A DNA stretch of 64,000 nt from Dendrocalamus latiflorus (lineage: Eukaryota > Streptophyta > Magnoliopsida > Poales > Poaceae), in contig CM029640.1 of assembly GCA_017311315.1 (NCBI GenBank), positions 17,419,512 to 17,483,511 on the forward strand. The letters are read 5' to 3'. The notes under the pieces are model-generated. The model saw only the letters and a program-made list of their open reading frames with translations, did no database searches and had not been told where the DNA came from. The stretch's first letter is position 1; the number at the start of each line of letters is the position of its first letter. Positions 46,978-58,793 of this stretch are shown here, one piece after another. A program made the translations under genes and the position numbers.

Positions 46978-49900
46978 ATGGCGGGAGGGGGAGGCAGCGA
47001 TGCCGGCGGCGGCGGCGGGGGAGGAGGGGTAGGAGGAGGCGGCGGCGCGAAGAGGGTGCCGATGCACCGACTGTTCGCGTTCGCGGACCGGCGGGACGCG
47101 GCGCTGATGGCGGTGGGCTCCGCGGCGGCCGTGGCCAACGGCCTGGCGATGCCGTTCCTCACCTTCCTCATCGGCGACCTCGTCGACGCGTTCGGCGCCG
47201 CCGACCGCGCTTACATCGTGCACGTCGTCTCCAAGGTTCGCGCCGCGCCCCGTACCCCGTCGAGGGTTCTTGTTTTCGCGTTCTTGGATGGCTTAGCTTT
47301 TGGGTTTGATCGATCCCTCCTACCTGCATTGTTTAGTTTCTTGCCTGCCCTGTTTGGTCCTGTTCTTGCCTCACTGGTTTAAGGGTTTTGGAATATGAGG
47401 TGTCGTTCTCTAGGATGTGACCAATCTTTTTTGAAGTAAACTTGGATAATTTCGGTTCGAGATATAACGAGCTCTCCGATCAAACGCTTATTTGATAGGA
47501 CTCTACGAATCCATTAAAAAGGTTTGGTGATGGATTGAGCAATCTGAACGAGTGGCCGGTCACAGACTTTTGGTTAATTCGTTTCGAAGGTCTCGTTCTA
47601 TATTGTTGTATGCAGTTTCAGATCACCAGAATTTGCACTTGGTTCGTTTACAGATGTGTCTGTTCTTAACCAGCATTAATGAAGGTTTTGTCACGCTCGA
47701 GCTGAATGCGGAAGGCTTATGGACGATTTTCCTCATTTGGTATGAAGTTTGAGGGTGTTAATGTCACAAATGCATGTAAGACATGCAAATCCTAACACGC
47801 AAAGAATTGTCACAATGTGCTTAATTTAATGAAGGTTTGACAAGCTAGACCTGAATGCGGAAGGCTTATGGAGGATTTGCTTCATTTGTTATGGAGTTTG
47901 AGAGGTGGCCATGTCATACATGCATATAAGGCATGCAAATCCGAACACGTAGATAATTGTCACAATGTGCTTAGATGTACATAAGGAAGCAAGGTCGTTA
48001 GATGTGCATAGGTAGTTGAAGATTCGGTGAGATAATTTGTAATAACACATTTGGTAAAGATGGCAATAGCACATTCTAATAACACTGGTTTATGGTTTCC
48101 TTGTGATCATTGATTATAAGCTCATAGATAAGATAGGAGGATTAATTCGTCCCTTGCTTATATCTCAAATTTAACCGGCTGTATAGTCTTTTTTACAGAT
48201 GTTTCTGTTCTTTTTCTCCAAGAATTTTATCAGTAATTTCCATTTGTTGTCTACATATTGTCAGAGCCATGGTAATATAAAACTCTGTTTCTGTTGCATG
48301 CTTGATTTTCTTTAAATGTCATGTCCAACGTGTAGTAGTTTCATCTTCCTGAAGAGGTTATTTCCTGCAGTTGGCATTTCTTACCCGAATTGCTGGCTTT
48401 CTGCTTTAGTTCGGCACTTACTTTTCACCTTTTTTTAATGGTATAACTGTTGTTTTTCAGGTTGCTGTCAGATTTGCATACGTGGCAATAGCTTCTGGAG
48501 TATCTGGGTTTCTTCGTAAGTACCAGAAGTACCATATCTGTCATAAATGTAGTTTGGATGATCACATACTGTCTTCTGGAAAAAAAAACTTTCTGAGGGG
48601 ATATAGATATTTGCTTTGCTGACCGGTAGTTCTTTACTTTATTACAAAGATTGTGTACTCCTGTTCAGGTGGCTTTATAGAAACTGTAGCTTCAACATGC
48701 ATAAAATAAAGATGAGGAATTCTTTGTCACATTGCTGGAAATGAAGGAAATTTGTAAAAATGTCAAAAACTGCAACTGGATTCTTATGTTCATCATAATA
48801 CAATATCCATATTAAGATTTCATGTCGTTTATGTTTACTATCTCACTGAACTGTGTTCCTGCAGAGGTATCATGCTGGATGGTGACTGGAGAAAGGCAGG
48901 CTGCACGAATCCGTGGCCTGTACCTCGAGACTATACTTAGACAAGATATATCATTCTTTGACGTGGAGACATCAACTGGAGAAGTTATCGAAAGGATGTC
49001 TAGTGACACAGTGTTGATTCAAGATGCCATTGGAGAGAAGGTGAGATGACACATATTCATGTGAATCATAATTACCTCTTATTCTTCAGCTTTATGAAGC
49101 GCCTTCTCTTGTAGTATTTTTTATGCAAAAAATATGATGTTATGTATATAACATCTACCTTAATTTTTTAGTTTCTCTTGGAAATTATCACATAATCGGG
49201 TCATAATTAGGTCAAGTATATGGATCTAGATGTTATTTAGATGGCCCCTGGATATTTGAAGGTCAAAGACATTGTCCTGCTGCCTGCGTTGTGCATGTTC
49301 ATGAATTATGATTCCAGTTTGCATTAGTTCCCAGTAGTAATCAGGACTGTTTCTGATTTATGAATTTACATATTAGAGAAGAAAGATTTTATATAACACA
49401 TAAAACTGCTGTCTTTAGAAATTTATGGTTTGACACATTTTCCATTTGGCCCATTTATGAAGGTGGGGAAGTTTCTCCAATTGGTATCAACATTTCTGGG
49501 TGGATTCATAATCGCATTTGCAAGAGGCTGGCTTCTGTCCGTAGTTATGTTGTCAAGTATCCCTCCTGTTGTGCTTGCTGCCGCAGCCATGTCACTGGTT
49601 GTATCGAAGTTCGCAAACCGTGCCCAGATGGCCTATGCTGAAGCAGGGAAATTGGTTGAGCAGACAATAGGATCAATCAGAACAGTAATATCTATCTTTC
49701 AAGAAACTCTTCTCTTCTAATTATTCTTGTGCCTATCTACCTTTTCATTTTCCTTTATGATAATTTTCAGGTGGTATCTTTCACCGGTGAGAGGAGAGCA
49801 ATTAACAAATACAATGAGTTCTTAAAAATATCATACAGATCAGCAGTTCACCAGGGCGCCGCTGTGGGACTCGGAGTTGGTTCACTTTTGCTTATTGTTT

Positions 49901-52900
49901 TCTGCAGCTATGGATTGGCTGTATGGTATGGTGCAAAGCTGATTATTGAAAAGGGATACACTGGGGGATATATCATTAATGTATTGATGGCCATCATGAC
50001 TGGTGCAATGTTAGTATCTTCATTTGTATGACAACAATTCTTTCAAGATACAAAGAACCAAATTTAAGTTGTAGGTTTTATATTCTCACAATGCTTTTTT
50101 TTCTTTTTTTGTAGGGCTCTTGGCCAGACTTCTCCATGCTTAAGTGCTTTTGCATCAGGACAGATTGCGGCTTGCAAAATGTTCGCAACTATTTATAGAA
50201 AACCTGAGATTGATGCCAGTGATATGAATGGCCTTGTATTGGAGAACTTTATTGGAGATGTTGAGTTGAAAGATGTTTATTTCAGTTACCCTGCAAGGCC
50301 TGAGCAACTGATCTTCAATGGCTTCTCTATTAGCATTCCAACTGGCATGACAATGGCATTGGTTGGGGAGAGTGGGAGCGGGAAGTCTACTGTGATTAGC
50401 TTGGTAGAAAGGTTCTATGATCCACAATCAGGTGAAGTTCTCTTGGATGGTGTTAACCTGAAATTGTTAAACCTTAGCTGGATAAGACAGCAAATAGGGC
50501 TTGTTAGCCAAGAGCCTATTCTATTCACAACCACTATAAGAGAGAACATAGAGTATGGAAAGATTGGCGCATCGGAGGAAGAAGTCAGGAGAGCAACTGT
50601 GCTTGCCAATGCCGCCAAGTTCATCGACAAGTTACCAAATGTATGCTCATTTTCCCCCTCTTCTTTTACCTTTTTGTCATGGATTCTGTGTATAGTACTT
50701 TCCCAGTACCTGTTGCATCTACTTTTGAGCCCAGAATGACAAGTTACAACTATTACCAGGGACTAGATACAATGGTTGGTGAGCATGGAACACAGCTATC
50801 CGGTGGACAGAAACAAAGGATTGCAATTGCACGAGCAATTTTGAAGGACCCCAGGATACTACTTCTTGATGAAGCTACAAGTGCACTTGATGCTGAGTCT
50901 GAGCATGTAGTTCAGGATGCACTTAATAATATCATGGTGAACAGAACAACCATAATTGTAGCGCATCGCCTGAGCACCGTGAAAAATGCTGAAACAATAT
51001 CAGTGCTACATCGCGGACAGCTTGTGGAACAAGGTAAGATGGATTATCACTGCTCAGCAACTCAGTTCCTTACTGTAAGGGTTCAATTTCACATTTCCAT
51101 TTCAAGACCAAGCTCAAAATAATAAGGGAAATGGATGTTTGCACAACAGGACCACATGCTGAGTTGATAAAGGATTCCAACGGAGCGTACTCTCAACTTT
51201 TACGGCTTCAAGAGGTGAATGCGAAGAGGAACGGAGCTTATGCAGACGACTCCAACAGGCTACAAACAATATCTGATACTGCAAATTCTATAAGTCCACA
51301 CAGCAGCAGGAAGCCGTCCTTTGATAGATCTGTGAGTAGACATTCCTCACAGGGTGGAAGCCGAAGGAATTCACAAACATTCTCATTACACATACAAGAG
51401 ACCAAGGGGGTTGATGATGTGAGGTCAGAGAAGAATGTACTCAGACGCCTACTCCACCTCCATAAGCCTGAAACTTCAATCCTTTTGTTAGGATGCACTG
51501 CCGCCATTGCCAATGGGGCTATACTTCCTGTGTTTGGCCTCTTGCTTTCAAGTGCCATCAGCACATTCTATGAACCACCACACAAACTGCGAAAAGATTC
51601 AGTATTCTGGGCAGAAATGTACGTGACCTTGGGTGTGATCTCCATGCTTGTGTTGCCAGTGCAATACTCTTTGTTCAACATGGCAGGTGGGAAACTCATC
51701 GAGCGCATACGTGCTTTATCATTTAGTCGGGTTGTTTACCAGGAAATAGGATGGTTCGATGACCCGCTGAACAGCAGGTATTTTTTTTTTATGTTCACTC
51801 GTTCATTTGATACATCAGTGTTGTAGAGTCGCCATTTTCTTTGTCTTCCCTAATTTTCCAGCTTTCTTGGAATTCTTCAGTGGTGCAATAGGCTCTAGGC
51901 TATCTGCGGATGCAGCGTCTATCAAAACCATTGCTGGAGATGTCTTGTCATTGATAGTGCAAAACATAAGCACTGCTGTTGTCGGTATTGTAATAGCCAT
52001 GATTGCAAACTGGAAGCTAGCATTCGTAGTCTTGTGCTTTCTTCCTTGCGTGATTGCGCAGAGTTATGCTCAATCAAGGTTTATGAGGGGCTTTGGTGCT
52101 GATGCCAAGGTATATCGTCTGTTGGTTCTTTTTCACGACCATCATATGGATCGTTGTGTAGCTATTTGCTCTAAACTGTGTAATGTTGCCTGCAGGAAAT
52201 GTACGAACAAGCGAGCACGATTGCCAGTGATGCCATCGGTAACATCAGAACTGTTGCTTCATTCTGTGTAGAAGAGAAGATAATCCAAAGCTACCGAAAG
52301 AAATGTGAAGGTCCTGTGAAGCAAGGAGTTCGTCAAGGGGCTATAAGTGGCTTGGGCTACGGATTCTCATTCGCGTTGCTCTTCAGCTTTTATGCTGTAT
52401 CATTTTACGTTGGAGCTCGCTTTGTACATGATGGGGCAGCAGACGTTGGGCAAGTCTTTAAGGTGAGAACCAAATAAGCTGACGGATCATTCTCTTTTTC
52501 CACTTATTTGGGGCTTCTTTTCATAGCCACTGTTTTTCTTGAAAATACAGGTCTTCTTTGCTTTAACCATGATGGCTGTTGGAGTTTCGCAGTCGAGTTC
52601 CCTAGCCCGGGATTTTAGCAAAGTGCAAGATGCAGCTGTCTCCATTTTTAGGATTATTGATAGGAAATCTAAGATTGATGCGAGCTCTGAGGAGGGAACG
52701 GCACTAGGGTCAGTGGAGGGGAATATAGAGTTGCAGCACGTGAGCTTCAAGTACCCTGCTCGGGCTGACGTGCAAATCTTCAAAGATTTATGCTTGAGGA
52801 TCCCATCTGGCAAGGTACATGTTGTTTTCATGATTAAGCGATCTATGCACACCGCTTAATCTTCAGAGATTTTCTCCCAGTTAAATTTAGTTATATGTTA

Positions 52901-53903
52901 ATAGAGTTTTTTTTTCCATATTCATGTCGAATATCGTACTGCGACAAGGTGAAAATAACTTAAAATTTAACAGAAGCCAATGTAAACAGAGCTGACAATT
53001 CCTTAAAGATACCTGAAACAATGGCACAACTTTTGAGTCAATGCAGTAGCTTAACGCAACAATAATTGGAATAGAGTCTTACCCGGAACAAATTTAACTG
53101 GAATGTTCATGCACAAGTTAAAAAAGCAGTGCCCAGAACTGAAACCTAATTGGTTATTACTAGACCTTGAACTGAAAGCAGAAGTCACTCATGCAGATCT
53201 CAAGAGCTCATGCCTTTGTCATTACTGAAATGCTGACAAGTTTGATCACTCGTTGCAGACTGTTGCGCTTGTCGGAGAAAGCGGAAGCGGGAAATCGACG
53301 GTGATAGCCTTGATAGAGAGGTTCTACGACCCCGACTCTGGCGCCATCTTACTAGACGGTGTGAACCTGAAGAGCCTCAAGCTCAGCTGGCTCAGGCAAC
53401 AGATTGGACTAGTTGGCCAAGAACCCGTCCTCTTCAACGACACCATCAGAGCAAACATCGCCTACGGCAAGCAGGAGCAGGTGTCCGAGGAAGAGATCAT
53501 CGCCGTCGCTGAGGCCGCGAACGCCCACCGGCTCATCTCCTCCCTTCCGCAAGGGTACGACACCAACGTCGGCGAGCGGGGCGTGCAGCTCTCAGGCGGG
53601 CAGAAGCAGCGTATAGCCATCGCCAGGGCCATCCTCAAGGACCCCAAGTTGCTGCTCCTGGACGAGGCCACCAGCGCGCTGGACGCCGAGTCGGAGCGCA
53701 TCGTGCAGGAGGCGCTGGACAGGGTGATGGTCGGGAGGACGACGGTGGTCGTGGCTCACCGGCTGTCAACCATCACCGGCGCCGACAAGATCGCCGTCGT
53801 CAAGAACGGGGTCGTCGCCGAGGAAGGCCGGCACGAGCAGCTGCTCTGCTTGCCCGGTGGTGCTTATGCGTCCCTTGTAGCCTTGCAGTCTAGCAGTTCG
53901 TGA
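46978..53903 (+). CDS. ABCB: Full-size ABCB (MDR/P-glycoprotein) transporter, 12 exons
   Basis: Exons: 46978-47235, 48461-48515, 48865-49040, 49463-49684, 49771-50009, 50115-50640, 50760-51033, 51150-51777, 51881-52109, 52196-52462, 52551-52814 and 53259-53903. Phases all agree and give 1260 residues, the usual size. The order is membrane domain, nucleotide-binding domain, linker, membrane domain, nucleotide-binding domain. NBD1: Walker A GESGSGKST 401-409, signature LSGGQ 505-509, Walker B ending LLLDE 526-530, His 561. NBD2: 1052-1060, 1157-1161, LLLLDE 1177-1182, His 1213. All catalytic motifs are intact. The linker (about 580-640) is rich in Ser and Arg and could be phosphorylated. The N-terminus is a Gly-rich run in a GC-rich first exon. 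ABCB proteins export substrates across the plasma membrane using ATP. Some plant members move auxin, but the substrate here is unknown. Sequence style suggests the ABCB4/ABCB11/ABCB21 clade. Confidence 0.96.
47677..47973 (+). repeat. Tandem duplication of about 147 bp in ABCB intron 1
   Basis: Copies at 47677-47823 and 47827-47973 start TAATGAAGGTTT and end TTGTCACAATGTGCTTA. They have diverged noticeably. They lie in the 1.2-kb first intron. Confidence 0.85.
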
Positions 53904-55698
53904 ATCGTGACGTGATGAATGCTGCTATTGCTTCGTAGGATCATGAATGGTCTTTGCCTATTTCGGTTGATTGTTTTCGTAGTTACAAGAGAATCTTCCA
54001 CTTTTCTTTGAAGGGCAAGGGTGAAGGATAGGACTTTAATTCATGTATAGCAGAGTGTTCTTGGTTCCTTCGCTACACATTGATACTCTGTTTTCCACTT
54101 CATTCATATATCGGGAGCATCTACTCTGTTTCGCACTTGATTCCACTAAATAGTGAGACTTTGCTGTCTTTCAGCAAAGATTTATGAAAAACAATACATG
54201 TTACACTAACTCTGCAGAAAAAGGAAGAGAAATACGGGAAAAAGAAGAGATATCACCACCTATTCTACTTGTGCTTCAGATTGCCTCCTCTCCTCCTAGC
54301 CACAATTGTGCTGTCGTGCTCTTCCCAACCACCTCAACCTGTCCTCTTGTCACTGTTCGTCTATCTTAAGATTAGATGGTAGGATTGTTCTAATGTAGTT
54401 AGTAATTTTAGATTGTATTACGTGTGTATTGAATCATACCAGTGTTATTTACGTTACATTATATAATAATAAAGTCCAAAGCATTTAAAAACATGCCAAC
54501 ATATACAACTAAATATATGAATGTTATAAATTGCATGGATACACAAACCAAAAGTTCGTGACATGGAATGTTTTGAATTATTGCTTTCACCTATCATGTG
54601 ACCAACATTTGATTTCACGTATCTGGCACCTAGATTGCATCGTTATCAAGAGTTCTTTTATTGCAAGCAGGTTTGTGTAGGAAAATTTGTGATACCCCTT
54701 TACTCATCAACTTGGAAGATACCACCTTTTAAAAAAGAGAAACTTGGTGGCTACCATCTGATCAACGAAGAACATCCTACCACAACATATTGCCTCCCTT
54801 ATTCCTTTGGCTTATCCAGTCTAAACCAGTCTATTGTGGCTGAGTGGTTGATGACGAAAAAAAGTGTATGTGAAATGTAGACATAAAAACACATGTCCTT
54901 TTTTTTATCTAAAAAGATCACTTAAAATTGGTATAGCTAAATTTGTTGTTTGAGAACACGATGGTTCAAAGTCAATATGCATGTAGATATTTTTAGAACG
55001 GTGGGATTGGTTATCGTACTTATCGCTAAAGCTCAGCAGCCGAGAGGTTGTGACGAGATCAAATTATGAAAAATCTACGGATCAGCCGACCAAATATGTA
55101 ATTAGTGAGACTTAAACTCAGGCTGTTAGTCACTAGACACTTGTATCATACCAGTTGAACGAGCCATCGGTTGGTAATATATATGAATATTTCAAATTAG
55201 TTAATATGCACTATCTGTGCAATCGTGCGGGCCAATTGGCTAGTTTAGTCAAACTTACTAAATTTTTGGTCACCAAATAGCCCCAAATGCAAAGATAGAA
55301 GCCAAAATACCGACACATTTTCATCGTTGCTTAGCAATATGATAGAACACGGAATATGATCCGAACATATCTGCACACAAAAAGCCTTGCTTACCGCAAT
55401 TGTATTTCAAAGTGATGGAGTTTGATCTCTTAACTTTTCACTTAGTTTAATTCTCGCCCCTTATCTGTAATACCAGGTAAAAACATGTCTTCTAACCCTT
55501 AAAACTGTTTAGAACCCATTCCTCCCATTAGCAAAAGATGTTTTAACCGAGTTTTGTTAAGAGAGTACAAGGCAGACAGATATACTTAACACACACCACC
55601 CACACACACGTGTGCGTTCTCTACACATCCTTGAAATTTACAGGAGGCACCAAAGGTCTCACGGAGCTCGGGCAAGCACTTTCCCACTGAATACACAC
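53904..55698. other. Region 3' of the ABCB gene
   Basis: 3' untranslated sequence follows the stop, and no clear end can be fixed. From 54400 on it is AT-rich with short domain-free frames. A tRNA-like patch at 55090-55165 is listed separately. Confidence 0.4.
55090..55165 (-). repeat. tRNA-like (SINE-like) patch
   Basis: The minus strand has TGGCTCGTTCAACTGGTA, close to a Pol III A box, and GAGTTTAAGTCTC, a weak B box, at tRNA-like spacing. No cloverleaf can be drawn with confidence, so it may be a decayed tRNA-derived SINE. Confidence 0.3.
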
Positions 55699-55707
55699 GT
55701 GTGTGTA

Positions 55708-56557
55708 GGGGCGTAGCCACCGGGGGAGCTTAATGAGGCTTGAGCCTCACTTTCCCCGGTGACAACTTTATATATAGTAAAAATAGAAAGAGAAAGACAG
55801 AGATTAACAAATCTAAAGAGAAGCTAACTCTTCTTGATGGGAAGATTAATAACAAGTATAAAATTAAAGAAGATGAGGAGGAGGAGGAGAAATGAAAATC
55901 ATAAAATTAAAGAAGAGCTAATCAATCAATCAAAGAAAGAAAGAAAGTGAAATAATATATGTAAATCATAAAATTAAAGAGGAGGAGGAGTAGTGAAAAT
56001 CATAAAATTAAAGAAGAGATAATCAATCAAAGAAAAAAAGAAGAAAGAAAGTGAAATATATATAAACATTTTTTAGTCCGGGGATGACGGTGGAGAGCTC
56101 AATGAATCTTTGGTTGATCTTCTCCCTCCGCTGCCGCTCCGCGATGATGTGGTCCTGCACGTGCCTCGAAGACACCGCCGTTGTTGAGCCCCCCGCCGTG
56201 AAAATGATAAGAACATTGGATAGAGTGTGGAAAAAGATGCCGCCTTTTGTTTATATTGTCTCATGATTCAAATTAGTTTAATTCTGATATGTTTCATATG
56301 ATCTAAATTTTCATTATCATTTATAATTTTTTATTATATCACTAATTTTGATATTTTTTATACATAGGTGACTTGTCGCTACTCCGCACTCATGGCGTTT
56401 CTATTTTTCATTGTTTGTCTCCATCCAATGGTTATAATTTCTATATGAATTTGAAATTTTATAAGAGTAAAAGACTAATTTTGTATCAACTTAGTTTAGT
56501 AGTTTAGACCTATAAATAGTTCAGCCCACCCTCAATTTCATTCCTGGCTTCGCCACT
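55708..56557. mobile_element. 850-bp DNA element carrying a bHLH fragment
   Basis: The ends GGGGCGTAGCCACCGG and TCCTGGCTTCGCCACT are imperfect inverted repeats. Identical 9-bp GTGTGTGTA flanks lie at 55699-55707 and 56558-56566. A 9-bp duplication suits Mutator-like elements, although the flank is a simple repeat and could match by chance. Inside, 55780-56060 has three copies of a word set (AAAATCATAAAATTAAAGA and AATCAATCAA) separated by GA-rich runs. Then comes the bHLH fragment on the minus strand. No transposase. Confidence 0.6.
56073..56207 (-). pseudogene. bHLH transcription factor fragment (basic region and helix 1)
   Basis: The minus strand encodes RHVQDHIIAERQRREKINQR followed by FIELSTVIPGLK. 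This is the basic region and first helix of a plant bHLH domain, with the His-Glu-Arg DNA-contact pattern (H, E, R of HIIAERQRR) intact. The style is that of subgroup IVa (bHLH18/19/25 and NAI1-like, from memory). The loop, the second helix and the rest of the protein are missing. Downstream there is only unrelated AT-rich DNA. It lies wholly inside the element at 55708-56557, which suggests gene capture. Confidence 0.8.
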
Positions 56558-56579
56558 GTGTGTGTACTCCTAAAATTGG

Positions 56580-56662
56580 TAGACACCTGCGCCAAGTCTA
56601 GGACTTGAACCCTAGTGGGATGGGTGCACACCTACACATCTAGCCATTTGGCCATATGCCAG
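56580..56662 (-). repeat. tRNA-derived SINE-like sequence
   Basis: The minus strand has TGGCCAAATGGCTAGATG (A box) and, about 43 bp on, GGTTCAAGTCC (B box) within a T-arm-like stem CTAGG/CCTAG. No full cloverleaf, so not a working tRNA. It directly follows the element ending at 56557. Confidence 0.4.
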
Positions 56663-56707
56663 CTTCTAGTTTTGACGGAGTTTGACCCATGTGGCATGCC
56701 ACATTGG

Positions 56708-57304
56708 TAGGGATGAAAAACGGTAAAGGATAACCTGTTTTATCTGATATTTGTATCCGAGAAAACGCGAATGTAGTAAGAAAAATCTATATTCGAGAAT
56801 GTTTGTATTCATATTCGAGAATGTTCGTATCCATATTTGAGAATGTTTGTATTCGTATTTGAGAATGTTCGTATCCGTATTCGAGACTACTCTATTCATA
56901 TTTTTGTTTCCATCCCTGGCGACTTTCCTAGGGATGATTGCAGGAAGTAATTTTCTGATGAACCAAGGTTCACAAGCAAAAAATGAAAATTACTTTTCAT
57001 AATTGTCAACTTTATGAGCTACACTGCTAGCTCGTGTAGACATTTAATCATGTTACATAAATTTATTCTACCAAGAGTTGTTACAAAAGTTTTAGGATAT
57101 TTGCATTTGACCGAATTAAGTACATATTCGATTCGAATTCGTATTCGTTACGACATTTGATTCGTATTCGTATTCGAGAATGTTCAAATTCATATTCATT
57201 TTAAAAATATGAATTCATATTTGTTTCCATATTTGTTTTAAAAATATGGATTCGTATTCGTATTTGAGACTATTTGATTCGTATTTGATCCATTTCCATC
57301 CCTA
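56708..57304. mobile_element. hAT-like element with internal short repeats
   Basis: 597 bp with ends TAGGGATGAAAAACGG and CCATTTCCATCCCTA. It is flanked by CACATTGG (56700-56707) and TACATTGG (57305-57312), 8 bp with one mismatch as for hAT. Repeats of ATTCGAGAATGTTCGTATC-like units occur at 56790-56890 and again near 57140-57280. A second possible end, TTTCCATCCCTGG near 56905-56918, suggests a nested or rearranged copy. No transposase. Confidence 0.65.
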
Positions 57305-57312
57305 TACATTGG

Positions 57313-58419
57313 ATCCTATGTAGCCAAAATGAGATGGGGTCAGCATGTCCATGGTGCACTGATTCCACATACAACTTACAAGGTAGGCTGGACCCATATG
57401 TCCTTGAACAATTAAGTATTTTCGGTTTTTTAATATAAGAAAGAAGGTGGCCCAACCTTGTTTTGGACAACTAAGATCTAATGTGGCATACCACGTAGAT
57501 CAAACATGGTCAAAACCGTATTTTGATAGCGAGAGGGATGAATTCTAAATTATTTTAAGAGTTAGAGTCTACTTTTATCTAGTTTTACAGATGAGGGACA
57601 AAAATTAAACGATGTGAAGAGTTTAGGGAACAAGAATGGACTTTTTTGAGTGGACAACGTATTATCTTCCACTTGCACCATAAAATCTTGCCACACCGCA
57701 CACATGGAAGAGGTAAATCGATGATGGGCTGAGCTTTCCACGCAGACTTGCACCGAGTGAGTGACCCGATGAGATAACTCATAGTATGGCCCTAACTCAC
57801 TATTGACATAGTTTTTACTCATATTTTACCCTTGGAAATCCTACAAAAGGCAAGGTAAAATGAAGATTTAATCTATGTTCAAGCTCATTTGTGCAATTAT
57901 TTCCATGTATATTTTGTGTCAACAAATTTTGCAGGAAAATCAACAACAAAAGGGAAAATCAAGAAAACAAAAGAATCGGTAGGACCTAGCAGTGGGCTGG
58001 CCAACTTGCCAAGTGGCCCAGCATGGCACCAACATGGCCAGAGGGCCCACCAGCTAGCCAGGCCAGCCTAGCACCTCCACTGCCACATGGCTGATGGTAG
58101 GAGGCCTAGGATGAGGCTAGGCCAGGTGGCTAGGTCCACTTGGCTGGTCAGCCCTAGCTTGGCCCGAGCCATCACCGACCTAACCGGGTCAAGCTATGAC
58201 TTGGCTGCTCGACTAAGTCGCCCTTCCCCGGGCAGTGCGCACGCTTAGACTTGGCTTCACAACATCTCCATAGCATTGTGACCATCCACGCCTTGGCTGG
58301 CTGGCCCATCAAGCCACACTAAGCGGCCACGTGTCCCCTTCTCCATCGACCTTTGGCCAAAGCTGGCGTGGGTGCCACCTGGCTGGCCAGCTAACTGACC
58401 GACACCAACCGGCCATCGT
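57313..58419. other. Intergenic, no gene recognised
   Basis: 57970-58400 is GC-richer, with repeated GGCCAGC, GGCTGG and CTAGCC words, and has open frames without domains. Otherwise nothing recognised. Confidence 0.35.
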
Positions 58420-58793
58420 TGTAACACTCCACCCATCCTCTAGACCTAAATTGTTACTACCATCATTACATAATATTACCTTTTTAACAATTGCTAACCG
58501 ATTTAAGAAAACACTACTTCATTCATAATGTAGAGAACACTTACATCATATCATTTTAAGCAACTATTCTAGCATACTGATGGAGTTTAAACATACTAAC
58601 GAAAGCTGATATGTGAAGTGCTGCTAGTACGTGAAGTTATTCATGTGCTACTCCTTCCCGTGCATGTCATCCTCAACGATCACCTAAAATAACAAACAAA
58701 GCAAGGGTGAGTTCGGAGATTTAGTAAGCACATGATAAAATCACTAACACATCAATTTAATAATTTCCATTTCAGTGAACTGTACATCACTAT
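58420..58793 (-). repeat. Partial 3' LTR of the minus-strand gypsy derivative
   Basis: About 374 bp that match 60677-61050 closely (both begin TGTAACAC on the plus strand). The match stops where protease sequence begins. Only one end of the LTR is present, so the junction marks a deletion. Confidence 0.8.

Noticed and set aside
56580..56662. Functional tRNA gene
   Set aside because: Has good internal promoter boxes and a T-arm-like stem, but no acceptor stem or complete cloverleaf.
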